A DNA stretch of 42,691 bases from F1-20-MAGs119 sp964556145 (GTDB lineage Bacteria > Actinomycetota > Acidimicrobiia > Acidimicrobiales > Ilumatobacteraceae): positions 1 through 42,691 of the forward strand of contig CAZKVD010000004.1 of the NCBI GenBank assembly GCA_964556145.1, given 5' to 3'. The position numbers and the translations under genes were made by a program. The notes beneath the pieces were generated by a model. It was not told where the DNA came from. It made no database searches and saw only the letters and a program-made list of their open reading frames with translations. Shown here piece after piece: positions 32,893-40,007 of the stretch (its first letter is position 1; each line of letters starts with the position of its first letter).

Positions 32893-33606
32893 CTACTTCG
32901 TGATGCGGTCGCTGATGCGGTGATAGACGCCCATCAGCGAGTTCGGTGCGATCGAGTCGGTCATGATGACCTTGCCCGCAGCGATGCGCTCGCGGATCTG
33001 GCCGAATGCCGCACCGTAGGCCTCTTCGTTGGTGTGCATGTGTTCGTAGACGGTGAGAAGTGGGTTTTCGCTGATCCACGGCTGGCCGACCATGTTGATA
33101 TCGGTCTTGGTGTAGCGCTGCGCCGCCGTGAAACCGGGCAGGTCGAGCACGTCGGGTAGGTGTTGGGTGTCGTACCAGTGGTCGAGTTCGCCGGCGCGTT
33201 CGGCCGACGCTGGTGCGGCGTAGGCGAGAAACACGCCGTCGGCGATGTCGGCCTGCTGCAGTTTGCTCGCTTGTCGCGGCGATCGTTCGAGGTAGTACAT
33301 CGCGCGCATGGTGTCACGGTCCATCACGCCTTCGGGTGACCGACGCATTTCGCCTGCGCTGATGCGACGCATGTGTTCGTCGGAGATGTTCTGGATGTGC
33401 GCGGCACTGTCGACCTCGAGGTCGTAGATGGTGAGGTATTGCTGGGGAATTGGCTGCCACGACGGGAATGCCTTGTAGCGAATCGCCGATACGTAACCGG
33501 GTACTTCGAGCACGTCGGGTACGTGGACGTCGGTGTACCAGTCGTTGTATGCGGAGTCGGCTTCAGGGGAACCCGGATTCGTGAGAACGATGAGGACGGC
33601 TTTCAT
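32893..33606 (-). CDS. Tandem EthD/dimeric alpha-beta barrel protein
   Basis: A 237-residue protein made of two ferredoxin-like halves. The first contains NDWYTDVHVPDVLEVPGY, the second DHWYDTQHLPDVLDLPGF; both follow the EthD-type pattern W[YY]..[HQ]xPD. EthD-like proteins are small accessory proteins in oxidative degradation. The ATG overlaps the selenoprotein-type gene stop by 4 bases (ATGA), making this the third gene of that operon. The substrate is unknown; co-translation suggests that it acts with the AhpD-like pair. Confidence 0.78.
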   Translation of the reverse strand: MKAVLIVLTNPGSPEADSAYNDWYTDVHVPDVLEVPGYVSAIRYKAFPSWQPIPQQYLTIYDLEVDSAAHIQNISDEHMRRISAGEMRRSPEGVMDRDTMRAMYYLERSPRQASKLQQADIADGVFLAYAAPASAERAGELDHWYDTQHLPDVLDLPGFTAAQRYTKTDINMVGQPWISENPLLTVYEHMHTNEEAYGAAFGQIRERIAAGKVIMTDSIAPNSLMGVYHRISDRITK

Positions 33607-34109
33607 GACGGCTTGACCCAGTTGCCGTTTTCGTCGAACACGAGCGGCACGAGTTCACCCTCCTTTACTTCGAAGTCGTTGCGCAGGGACACGGGGATTT
33701 TCTGATAATTCCACTTCATGATGTCGACGGTCATTTCAACGATCTGCTCACGGGTGAAGTGGACGAACAAGCTCGAACGAAGTTCATCGCCGATCTGTCC
33801 GGGCTGGGTCATCACTGCATCGGCGAAACGCAGGGCGACCTTGTGGCGTTCGGCAAGGTCACTTGACTCGTAGGCCTTGACCTTTTCGATGGTGGGTTCA
33901 TCGAGACCTTCCTGCTTGGCGACCGCCAAGCGGACGCTCAGTCAAGTCTTGCAATCGTGGTAAACCGCACACCGCATGCGGATGATCTCGGTTGTGACCG
34001 GATCGAGGTTCGACATGCGAACGACTGCGGCCTGCCAGTCGCCGAGTGGTTTGCGCAGCGGTACGGCCGCGTAGGTGCCGGACGCGACGCGCGGTGTGCG
34101 AGGGCTCAT
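33603..34109 (-). CDS. AhpD/carboxymuconolactone-decarboxylase-like protein with in-frame TGA (probable selenocysteine, CxxU)
   Basis: Read through one TGA, this is a 168-residue AhpD-like protein. Residues 41-60 read EIIRMRCAVYHDCKT, then TGA (codon 56), then LSVRLAVAKQEGLDE. In relatives the redox CxxC occupies this place, so C53-K54-T55-U56 would be CxxU. TGA is at 33942-33944. A SECIS-like hairpin begins 11 nt later. No other stop occurs, the frame continues in a standard CMD C-terminal half (RHKVALRFADAVMT, REQIVEMTVDIMKWNYQKIP), and both ends are ATGA-coupled to neighbours. AhpD-like selenoproteins have been described in bacteria. Alternatives are a nonsense-mutated pseudogene or restart at TTG 33929. 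selA, selB, selC and selD are not in the window. Confidence 0.8.
33914..33931 (-). promoter_or_regulatory. Bacterial SECIS-like hairpin downstream of TGA
   Basis: Minus strand GCTTGGC-GGTC-GCCAAGC: a perfect 7-bp stem with a GGUC tetraloop. Counting the U of UGA as 1, the loop spans 21-24, against 22-25 for the GGUC loop of the E. coli fdhF SECIS. The G and U that contact SelB are both in the loop. Confidence 0.75.
33942..33944 (-). other. In-frame TGA, probable selenocysteine codon
   Basis: The TGA is codon 56 of the gene at 33603-34109, at the second position of a CxxC-type motif (HDC-K-T-TGA). Upstream and downstream halves are in the same frame and both look like one AhpD-like protein. 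Confidence 0.75.
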
Positions 34110-34501
34110 TGCAATCCTCCGAATACCGAATTCCAGGTGGTTGCGATTCGCTGGCGTTGCTCGACGACCAGAAGTGCCGACACAAAGTCGACCATGGCCT
34201 GATCGCCGAGAAGTTCGCGAACCTTGGCGGCGGTTTCGTCACTGAGGCTCGCGACGTCGATCATGTACTCCTCAGTGAAGGCGAGGCACGCCTTTTCCGC
34301 GGTGCTGAGGCTTTCGTCGGCGTACCAGCTTGCAAGTTCGACCGTTTCGGCAGTGCCGAGGATCTCGCGGATGCGCTGTTCGCACAGCCCGAGGAGACGA
34401 TTGTCAACGACGCTCCATGCGGCATCTCGCGCCAAGTTCAACTGCTCGAGCACATCGGGGTTTGCGGCCAGGTGGTGTTCGAGAATCGCGTCAGTCCCCA
34501 C
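34106..34501 (-). CDS. AhpD/carboxymuconolactone-decarboxylase-like protein (no CxxC)
   Basis: A 131-residue all-helical protein. TAEKACLAFTEEYMIDVASLSDETAAKVRELLGDQAMVDFVSALLVVEQRQRIATTWN resembles, in short segments, the C-terminal half of carboxymuconolactone decarboxylase-like proteins. It contains two scattered Cys (C39, C70) but no CxxC, so it is not itself redox-active in the usual way. The GTG start is supported by a TAATCT box at 7 nt. Its stop overlaps the ATG of the selenocysteine-type gene, so the two may form a hetero-oligomer. Confidence 0.7.
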   Translation of the reverse strand: MGTDAILEHHLAANPDVLEQLNLARDAAWSVVDNRLLGLCEQRIREILGTAETVELASWYADESLSTAEKACLAFTEEYMIDVASLSDETAAKVRELLGDQAMVDFVSALLVVEQRQRIATTWNSVFGGLQ

Positions 34502-34508
34502 GAGCCCG

Positions 34509-34514
34509 AGATTA
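34509..34514 (-). promoter_or_regulatory. Leaderless -10 box (TAATCT) of the AhpD-like operon
   Basis: Minus-strand TAATCT followed by 7 nt and the GTG at 34501. It is the likely promoter of the three-gene operon ending at 32893. Confidence 0.5.
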
Positions 34515-34533
34515 CCCCGAGACGGATGCCGGG

Positions 34534-34671
34534 CTAGCGGGCGCTGCGAGGCTTGCCCCGTCGGCAGGCGTCACTGCAGTACTTCACGTATTCCCAGTCG
34601 CGCTCCCATTTCTTGCGCCAGGTGAAGGGCAGGCCACATGTGACACAGATCTTCTCGGGTCGAGGGGCCAC
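34534..34671 (-). CDS. DUF2256-family small zinc-finger-like protein (45 aa)
   Basis: A 45-residue protein. KICVTCGLPFTWRKKWERDW and YVKYCSDACRRGK match DUF2256, with four Cys (C9, C12, C32, C36) expected to bind zinc. Function unknown; members are basic and small. It starts with GTG at 34671, which is supported by TATTCT 7 nt upstream. It lies divergent from the enoyl-CoA hydratase, with 18 bp between the two start codons. Confidence 0.85.
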   Translation of the reverse strand: MAPRPEKICVTCGLPFTWRKKWERDWEYVKYCSDACRRGKPRSAR

Positions 34672-34677
34672 GCAAGG

Positions 34678-34683
34678 CAGAAT
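34678..34683 (+). promoter_or_regulatory. Possible leaderless -10 box (CAGAAT) of the enoyl-CoA hydratase gene
   Basis: CAGAAT followed by 6 nt and the ATG at 34690. It overlaps the opposite-strand TATTCT by 5 bases. Confidence 0.4.
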
Positions 34684-34684
34684 A
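34679..34684 (-). promoter_or_regulatory. Leaderless -10 box (TATTCT) of the DUF2256 gene
   Basis: Minus-strand TATTCT followed by 7 nt and the GTG at 34671. It lies in the middle of the 18-bp gap between two divergent start codons. Confidence 0.5.
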
Positions 34685-34689
34685 GAGGC

Positions 34690-35466
34690 ATGGGAGAACA
34701 CGTGCTCTACGAGCGCTCGGGGGACGTGGTTCGCATCACGTTGAATCGGCCCGAAAAGCGCAACGCGCTGTCACTCCCGGTTCTCCGGGAACTGACCGAG
34801 GCGTTCGCCGATGCGGGAAAGTCCGACGCAACCGGCGTGGTGCTGGCGGCCGAAGGGTCGGTGTTCTCGGCGGGGCACAACTTCGGCGACATGCTCGGCG
34901 CCGACTACGCGGCGACGTTCGAGGTGTTCGACACCTGCACGCGGATGATGAACGTCGTGCAGTCGATTCCCCAGGTGGTGATCGCGCGTGTGCATGCCCT
35001 TGCGACTGCGGCCGGTTGTCAGTTGGTTGCGACGTGCGATCTGGCGGTCGCTTCCGACAATGCATCGTTCGCAATTCCCGGTGGCAAGGGAGGATTGTTC
35101 TGTCACACGCCGTTGGTCGCAGTTGCGCGGAATCTCGGCCGCAAGCGTGCGCTCGAACTCGCCCTGACGGGCGATGCCATCGATGCGCAGACCGCATTGC
35201 AATGGGGATTCGTGAATTCGGTTGTCCCCGTCGACCAACTCGATGACGCGGTCGACGACCTGCTGGCCCGGGCGACACGCGGGTCGGCTCACTCGAAGGG
35301 CCTGGGCAAGCAGGCGTTCTACAGGCAGATCGACATGTCGCAGAATGATGCCTATAGATATGCGGTCGGAATGATGTCCGCCGCAGCAACAACCCCCGAT
35401 GCCCAAGAGGGCATCGCTGCATTCCTCGAAAAGCGCCACCCTGATTTTGGTGGTGAGCACAAGTGA
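34690..35466 (+). CDS. Enoyl-CoA hydratase/isomerase family protein
   Basis: A 258-residue crotonase-fold protein. GSVFSAGHNFGDM and TAAGCQLVATCDLAVASD provide the two oxyanion-hole peptides; RALELALTGDAIDAQTALQWGFVN is the usual trimer-interface helix. The FCHTPLVAVARNLG segment recalls the ECHDC3-like branch, which lacks the two classical hydratase Glu residues, so activity may be something other than beta-oxidation hydration. ATG at 34690 is chosen over a longer open frame, which runs across the DUF2256 gene. Its TGA overlaps the GTG of the copper ATPase gene. Confidence 0.85.
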   Translation: MGEHVLYERSGDVVRITLNRPEKRNALSLPVLRELTEAFADAGKSDATGVVLAAEGSVFSAGHNFGDMLGADYAATFEVFDTCTRMMNVVQSIPQVVIARVHALATAAGCQLVATCDLAVASDNASFAIPGGKGGLFCHTPLVAVARNLGRKRALELALTGDAIDAQTALQWGFVNSVVPVDQLDDAVDDLLARATRGSAHSKGLGKQAFYRQIDMSQNDAYRYAVGMMSAAATTPDAQEGIAAFLEKRHPDFGGEHK

Positions 35467-37751
35467 CCGCCTTGGAGACTCCGAACTCGATCGAACTCTC
35501 GGTATCGGGCATGACCTGCGGTGCGTGTGCGGCACGCATCCAGGACCACTTGAACGAAATCGAAGGTGTGCAGGCCGCGGTCAACTACGCAACCGAAACA
35601 GCCACGATCAACCTTCTGCGTGGCATTCCGGTCGATGAACTGATCGGCGCAGTGACGGAAATCGGCTACGGAGCCGAAGTGCGCGACGCCGAGGCGACGA
35701 CCCTCGGCGCCAGCGATGAAGAGTACGAAGAAGACCTTGGCGTGTTGCGGCGTCGTTTGATCGTGTCACTTGCCCTTGCAGTACCGGTCGCTGTGTTTTC
35801 GATGGTCGAGGCGTGGCAGTTCCGCAACTGGCAGTGGTGGGCACTGCTGCTCAGCGCGCCCGTGGTGACCTGGGGTGCATGGCCGTTCCACAGATCGGCT
35901 GCGCTCAATCTGCGCCACCGCACCGCCACCATGGACACACTGATTTCGATCGGTGTGATTGCCGCCGTTGCGTGGTCGCTGTGGGCACTGATCTGGGGTG
36001 ACGCCGCACACATGTGGGGCTCGATGGGTTCGATGCTCGACATGGACCACGGCGACGGTTACCACGTCTACTTCGAGGTCGCCACAACCGTGACGGTGTT
36101 CATCCTTGCGGGCCGCTACCTCGAAGCCCGGGCAAAACGTTCGGCTGGTGACGCTCTGCGCGCTCTGCTGGCTCTCGGAGCCAAGTCGGCCACGGTGCTG
36201 CGCGACGGCAAGGAAGTTCAGATCGATGCAAAGCACGTCGCGGTGGGCGACGTTCTGGTGGTTCGACCCGGCGAGAAGTTCGCTGCGGATGGGGAAGTCG
36301 TCGATGGAACATCGTCGGTCGATGTTGCAATGCTCACGGGCGAAAGCGTGCCCGCCGACGTTGCCCCCGGTGATGTGGTGACCGGGGCAACGATCAACCT
36401 GACGGGTCGCGTGCTTGTGCGCGCAACACGCGTGGGCGCCGACACCACCTTTGCCCAGATGGCAAAGCTCGTTCGCGAGGCACAGGCGTCGAAAGCGCCG
36501 GTTCAGCGTCTGGCCGATCGTGTCAGCGCATGGTTCGTCCCGGCAGTTCTGTTGATCTCGGTACTGACACTCTTTGGATGGCTGATCATCGACGGTGATG
36601 CCGCGAAGGCGTTCACGTCAGCCGTCGCGGTGTTGATCATCGCCTGCCCGTGTGCGCTCGGACTCGCTACCCCCACGGCTTTGATGGTGGGGAGCGGGCG
36701 TGCCGCACAGATGGGCGTGGTCATCAAGGGCGTCGACGTGTTGCAGGGCACGCGTCGTATCGACACCGTTGTGTTCGACAAGACCGGCACGGTGACCACG
36801 GGTGTCATGCAGTTGCGCGAGGTCATCTGTGCTCCCGGAGTCGATCGAATCGACGCACTGCGCTACGTCGGTGCCGTTGAGTTCGCCAGCGAACACCCGA
36901 TCGCCAAGGCGATCGCCAAGGGCGCGTTGCGCGAACTCGGCGATGTCCCGCGAGTCGATCAATTCAGTGCGCTGGCGGGAATGGGTGCGCGCGGCATTGT
37001 CGATGGTGTCACCGTGATCGTCGGTCAAGAACGACTGTTGCAAAGTGAGTTGATTCTCATCCCCGGTCCGTTGCGCAAGGCACTTGCCGACGCCCGCGAG
37101 CAGGGCAACACCGCCGTTGTTGCCTCGTGGGGTGGTCAGGCCCGCGCGGTGTGCGTTGTTGCCGACGCACCGAAGGGGACATCGTCCGAGGCCATCGAGT
37201 TGCTTCGCAACATGGGGATGGCGCCGATTCTGCTCACCGGAGACACGCAGGCGACCGCCACGGCAATTGCCAAGCAAGTGGGCATCGAAACCGATGACTA
37301 TCACGTGCGCGGTGGAGTTCTTCCCCACGAAAAAGTCAATGTCATCCGCGAGATCCAGGAACGCGGCTACGCAGTCGCGATGGTGGGTGACGGCGTGAAC
37401 GACGCGGCTGCATTGGCGCAGGCCGACGTCGGCATTGCGATGGGCACGGGTACCGACGTGGCAATGCAGGCGAGCGATCTCACCATCGTCAGTGGCGACT
37501 TGCGACTGGTCGCAGATTCGATTGCATTGTCGCGCGCGACTTTGCGCACGATCGGCGCCAACGTGTTCTGGGCGTTCGCCTACAACGCTGCGGCAATTCC
37601 GGTGGCCGCGAGTGGTCGACTGAATCCGATGTGGGCGGGTTTGGCGATGGCGTTCTCCAGTGTCTTTGTGGTGACGAACAGCCTGCGGCTGCGGCGATTC
37701 ACGCCGCGCCACCGCACGGTGGTTCGTCACCCGTCGACGAAGCGCGCCTGA
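35463..37751 (+). CDS. copA: Copper-translocating P1B-type ATPase (CopA-like)
   Basis: A 762-residue P-type ATPase. It has one N-terminal heavy-metal-associated domain (GMTCGACAARI, C19 and C22) followed by eight predicted membrane helices, the P1B-1 motif C395-P-C397 (IACPCALGLATPTALM), the phosphorylated D439 in DKTGT, the SEHPIAKAI His-Pro motif of the nucleotide domain, and GDGVNDAAALAQADVGIAMG. CPC with one HMA domain predicts Cu(I) export. A His/Met/Asp-rich periplasmic-side loop (MWGSMGSMLDMDHGDGYH) may help release metal. GTG at 35463 overlaps the enoyl-CoA hydratase stop (GTGA). Substrate metal is inferred from the family. Confidence 0.9.
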   Translation: MTALETPNSIELSVSGMTCGACAARIQDHLNEIEGVQAAVNYATETATINLLRGIPVDELIGAVTEIGYGAEVRDAEATTLGASDEEYEEDLGVLRRRLIVSLALAVPVAVFSMVEAWQFRNWQWWALLLSAPVVTWGAWPFHRSAALNLRHRTATMDTLISIGVIAAVAWSLWALIWGDAAHMWGSMGSMLDMDHGDGYHVYFEVATTVTVFILAGRYLEARAKRSAGDALRALLALGAKSATVLRDGKEVQIDAKHVAVGDVLVVRPGEKFAADGEVVDGTSSVDVAMLTGESVPADVAPGDVVTGATINLTGRVLVRATRVGADTTFAQMAKLVREAQASKAPVQRLADRVSAWFVPAVLLISVLTLFGWLIIDGDAAKAFTSAVAVLIIACPCALGLATPTALMVGSGRAAQMGVVIKGVDVLQGTRRIDTVVFDKTGTVTTGVMQLREVICAPGVDRIDALRYVGAVEFASEHPIAKAIAKGALRELGDVPRVDQFSALAGMGARGIVDGVTVIVGQERLLQSELILIPGPLRKALADAREQGNTAVVASWGGQARAVCVVADAPKGTSSEAIELLRNMGMAPILLTGDTQATATAIAKQVGIETDDYHVRGGVLPHEKVNVIREIQERGYAVAMVGDGVNDAAALAQADVGIAMGTGTDVAMQASDLTIVSGDLRLVADSIALSRATLRTIGANVFWAFAYNAAAIPVAASGRLNPMWAGLAMAFSSVFVVTNSLRLRRFTPRHRTVVRHPSTKRA

Positions 37752-38559
37752 ATTCAGCCACGAACGACTCGGCCGCTTTCAACGCTTCGGCGCGATTCCA
37801 CCTCACGGTTCGCTCGGGCATGCCCAGGTGTCGGCCAATCTCGGTGCACTTCCAGCCAGCGCACGACAATCTGACGATCTCGCGGCGCAATTCGCTGACA
37901 CCGTGGAGCTCGAGCTCGATCAAAAGATTGCGGACATCATCGTGGTCAGGTGGTGGCGCGACCTCGGCCTCGAGTATCCCGATGCCGCTGGCCGTGAAAT
38001 GGTCGTGGTCGATGAACTCGACAGTCGTCTTGCGCGGCCGGTGCTCTGCGACGAACTCGTGGTACTCGATGTCGCGGACCAGATTCGCGGCGATCTTGCG
38101 TGGCCGGCGGTCGACCGGATATGAGGTGATGGCAAACCACGCCTGGGTGATGACGTCGCAGAGTGCTCCTTCGATTCCGCCCTTATGCAACTTGCCTCGA
38201 CGTTTGGCGATCGAAATCACGGGTGGCAGCAGCCGGTGAAGCACGATTTGGGCGGCAAGAGGATCACTCGCAGCACGCGACACCAAGGCAAAGAGGTATG
38301 CATCGGCATCGTCGCATTCGCTCGGGCCACCAAAACCCGCACGCACGACGACGTCGTCGAGGCGCTCGATGGGACCACCCGGAAGGCCCCAGGAATTGAC
38401 CCGTCGCAGGACGCGGGGGCTGGCGTTCGCTGATTCCCAATCGGCGAGGAGACCCCGAAGGAGTGGGCCCGATTTCTCGGTGCGAACCAGAGGTTCGCAG
38501 GCCAAGGTGGGGCCGTTCGTGGGTTGATGTGACGGGATGTATTCCGTGATGAGTGACAT
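37699..38559 (-). CDS. HTH protein with sigma-region-4-like domain
   Basis: A 286-residue protein, not clearly assigned. The last third contains SELRREIVRLSCAGWKCTEIG and RHLGMPERTVRWNRAEALKAA, a helix-turn-helix like sigma-70 region 4 or LuxR. The middle, with ADAYLFALVSRAASDPLAAQIVLHRLLP and DVITQAWFAI, recalls the N-terminal helical region of ECF-like proteins. A transcription or sigma-type regulator is the best guess. Its 3' end overlaps the 3' end of the copper ATPase by 53 bp (convergent), and it is divergent from a dienelactone hydrolase. Confidence 0.6.
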   Translation of the reverse strand: MSLITEYIPSHQPTNGPTLACEPLVRTEKSGPLLRGLLADWESANASPRVLRRVNSWGLPGGPIERLDDVVVRAGFGGPSECDDADAYLFALVSRAASDPLAAQIVLHRLLPPVISIAKRRGKLHKGGIEGALCDVITQAWFAITSYPVDRRPRKIAANLVRDIEYHEFVAEHRPRKTTVEFIDHDHFTASGIGILEAEVAPPPDHDDVRNLLIELELHGVSELRREIVRLSCAGWKCTEIGRHLGMPERTVRWNRAEALKAAESFVAEFRRASSTGDEPPCGGAA

Positions 38560-38603
38560 GTGCGGGACGGTGCGGTTGCACCATCTCCGCGGGTCGAGAT
38601 GCG

Positions 38604-38625
38604 GGTCTCACCGAAGGTCTCACCG
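38604..38625 (+). repeat. Tandem 10-bp repeat in a divergent promoter region
   Basis: GGTCTCACCG at 38604-38613 and again at 38616-38625 (12-bp period), directly before the -10 box of the dienelactone hydrolase gene. Such spacing suits a protein binding one face of the helix; candidate operator. Confidence 0.4.
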
Positions 38626-38629
38626 GTGC

Positions 38630-38635
38630 GAGAAT
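38630..38635 (+). promoter_or_regulatory. Possible leaderless -10 box (GAGAAT) of the dienelactone hydrolase gene
   Basis: GAGAAT followed by 6 nt and the ATG at 38642; weaker than the TANNNT boxes. Confidence 0.35.
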
Positions 38636-38641
38636 CTCTTC

Positions 38642-39304
38642 ATGCGCATCACCTTGCCCTCGGGAACCGAAGCCGAAATCGCACGACCCGAGGGTTCGCC
38701 CCGGATCGGTCTGGTTGTCACGCCCGATATTTGGGGCCTGCGTCCATTATTCGACGACCTTGTTGCGGGCTGGGCACGCGATTGGGGCATGGCCGTTGCG
38801 GCGGTCGATCAGTACGCCGGTTCACGACCCGCCGAGTCGGCCGATGTCGACACACGTTTTGCGGCCGTCGCAGCGCTCGACGACGACCGCCATCTGGCGG
38901 ATCTTCTCGCGGCGGCCGATGTTCTCGGTGCGCCGACCACTGTGTTGATGGGTTTTTGCATGGGTGGCATGTACTGCTTCAAGGCAGCGCGAAGCGACCG
39001 TTTTGCAAAAATCGCGTCGTTCTACGGAATGATCACCCTGCCCGAGGCGTGGAAGGGTCCCGGTCACGCCGAGCCCTTGTCGTGCCTGCGTGCGGGTCAT
39101 GCAGATCGTGTTCTTTCAGTCATCGGCGGCAAGGACAAGTGGACACCACCCGCCGACGTCGAGGCGTTGCGTGCAACCGGCTCAACGATCGCGTTTTATC
39201 CCGAGGCCGACCACGCATTCGCGCACAATCCCGAGAATCCCGCACATCGTCCCGACGATGCGGCCGATGCCTTCAGCCGTGCACGCGCATGGTTCGAGTC
39301 GTGA
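38642..39304 (+). CDS. Dienelactone hydrolase family protein
   Basis: A 220-residue alpha/beta hydrolase. The nucleophile is Cys (C106 in GFCMGG), as in carboxymethylenebutenolidase, with D165 (GGKDKWTP) and H191 (PEADHAF) completing the triad. IGLVVTPDIWGLRPLFDDL resembles the family's N-terminal oxyanion segment. The usual role is opening of dienelactone in chlorocatechol breakdown; the physiological substrate here is unknown. The start follows a GAGAAT box at 6 nt; the longer frame has no support. It is convergent with the Crp/Fnr gene. Confidence 0.85.
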   Translation: MRITLPSGTEAEIARPEGSPRIGLVVTPDIWGLRPLFDDLVAGWARDWGMAVAAVDQYAGSRPAESADVDTRFAAVAALDDDRHLADLLAAADVLGAPTTVLMGFCMGGMYCFKAARSDRFAKIASFYGMITLPEAWKGPGHAEPLSCLRAGHADRVLSVIGGKDKWTPPADVEALRATGSTIAFYPEADHAFAHNPENPAHRPDDAADAFSRARAWFES

Positions 39305-39318
39305 CCGACCCGCGGTAA

Positions 39319-39984
39319 CTAGCTGGCGCGCTGTTCGAGGCTGGTGCGGTTCAGCAACTTGTACTGACGATCGCGCTGTTCCAGCCAACCGAGGCGGATG
39401 AAGCTGGCGATTGCCTTGTTCACGCGCTCACGTGACGCACCGACCATGCCCGCGAGTTCTTCCTGCGTGACCGGGAGCGTGAACTCATCGGCGCCACCCG
39501 AAAGTTCGAGGAGACGTTTTGCAGTGCGACCGGTGACGTCGAGGAACACGCTGTCGGCGAGGGCTTCATCCATTGCGCGGAGACGCTTGGCGAGAACCTT
39601 CGTGACACCCCACAACAGGTCGGGGTTCGAGTGCAATTGCGGTTCGACGGCGCTGTAGGGGATGCGCAGAACTTTCGACGGCTCGAGCGCGCGTGCAAGG
39701 GCGCTACGGGCGCCACCATCGAGCAGTGCAAGGTCACCGAAGAGGTCGCCGGGAATCATCAGCGCGACGACGCTTTCCCGGGTGTCGAGTGGCTTGTTGT
39801 CGATGGCGATCGCAATGCGACCCGCGAGCACGATGTACAGGGCATCGGGGGTGTCGCCTTCGTTGAACAAGACATCGCCGCGGACGAGTGAGCGTTCCTC
39901 GGCCATGGCCGCGATTGCATCGATGACGGCGGGGCTGGCGCCGGAGAAGAACTCACTGGCGGCAATAACGGAAGCGTGCGACAT
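39319..39984 (-). CDS. Crp/Fnr-family transcriptional regulator
   Basis: A 221-residue regulator. The N-terminal cyclic-nucleotide-binding beta-roll contains LVRGDVLFNEGDTPDALYIVLAGRI and the phosphate-binding-like GDLFGDLALLDGGARSALARALEP. A dimerisation helix (LLWGVTKVLAKRLRAMDEAL) follows, then a Crp winged helix with TLPVTQEELAGMVGASRERVNKAIASF. No iron-sulfur cysteines are present, so an FNR-type oxygen sensor is unlikely. It is divergent from ispD across 29 bp that contain an inverted repeat. Confidence 0.88.
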   Translation of the reverse strand: MSHASVIAASEFFSGASPAVIDAIAAMAEERSLVRGDVLFNEGDTPDALYIVLAGRIAIAIDNKPLDTRESVVALMIPGDLFGDLALLDGGARSALARALEPSKVLRIPYSAVEPQLHSNPDLLWGVTKVLAKRLRAMDEALADSVFLDVTGRTAKRLLELSGGADEFTLPVTQEELAGMVGASRERVNKAIASFIRLGWLEQRDRQYKLLNRTSLEQRAS

Positions 39985-39986
39985 AC

Positions 39987-40007
39987 GAGGGTCACGGTAC
40001 TACCCTC
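39987..40007. promoter_or_regulatory. Inverted repeat between the Crp/Fnr and ispD start codons
   Basis: GAGGGT (39987-39992) and ACCCTC (40002-40007) form perfect 6-bp arms with a 9-bp spacer, covering the ispD -10 box. Such a site could be an operator for the adjacent regulator, although it does not match the TGTGA-type Crp consensus. Confidence 0.45.
40001..40006 (+). promoter_or_regulatory. Leaderless -10 box (TACCCT) of ispD
   Basis: TACCCT followed by 7 nt and the ATG at 40014, same as the box at 105-110. Confidence 0.5.

Noticed and set aside
33603..33929. A stand-alone 108-residue protein starting at TTG 33929
   Set aside because: It is only the second half of an AhpD-like protein, has a rare start codon, and the upstream half is in the same frame with an ATGA-coupled start. 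The TGA sits at the redox-Cys position with a SECIS-like hairpin, so one read-through gene is the better reading.
34330..34689. N-terminal extension of the enoyl-CoA hydratase
   Set aside because: It crosses the AhpD-like and DUF2256 genes on the opposite strand and has low-complexity composition; ATG 34690 starts a standard crotonase domain.
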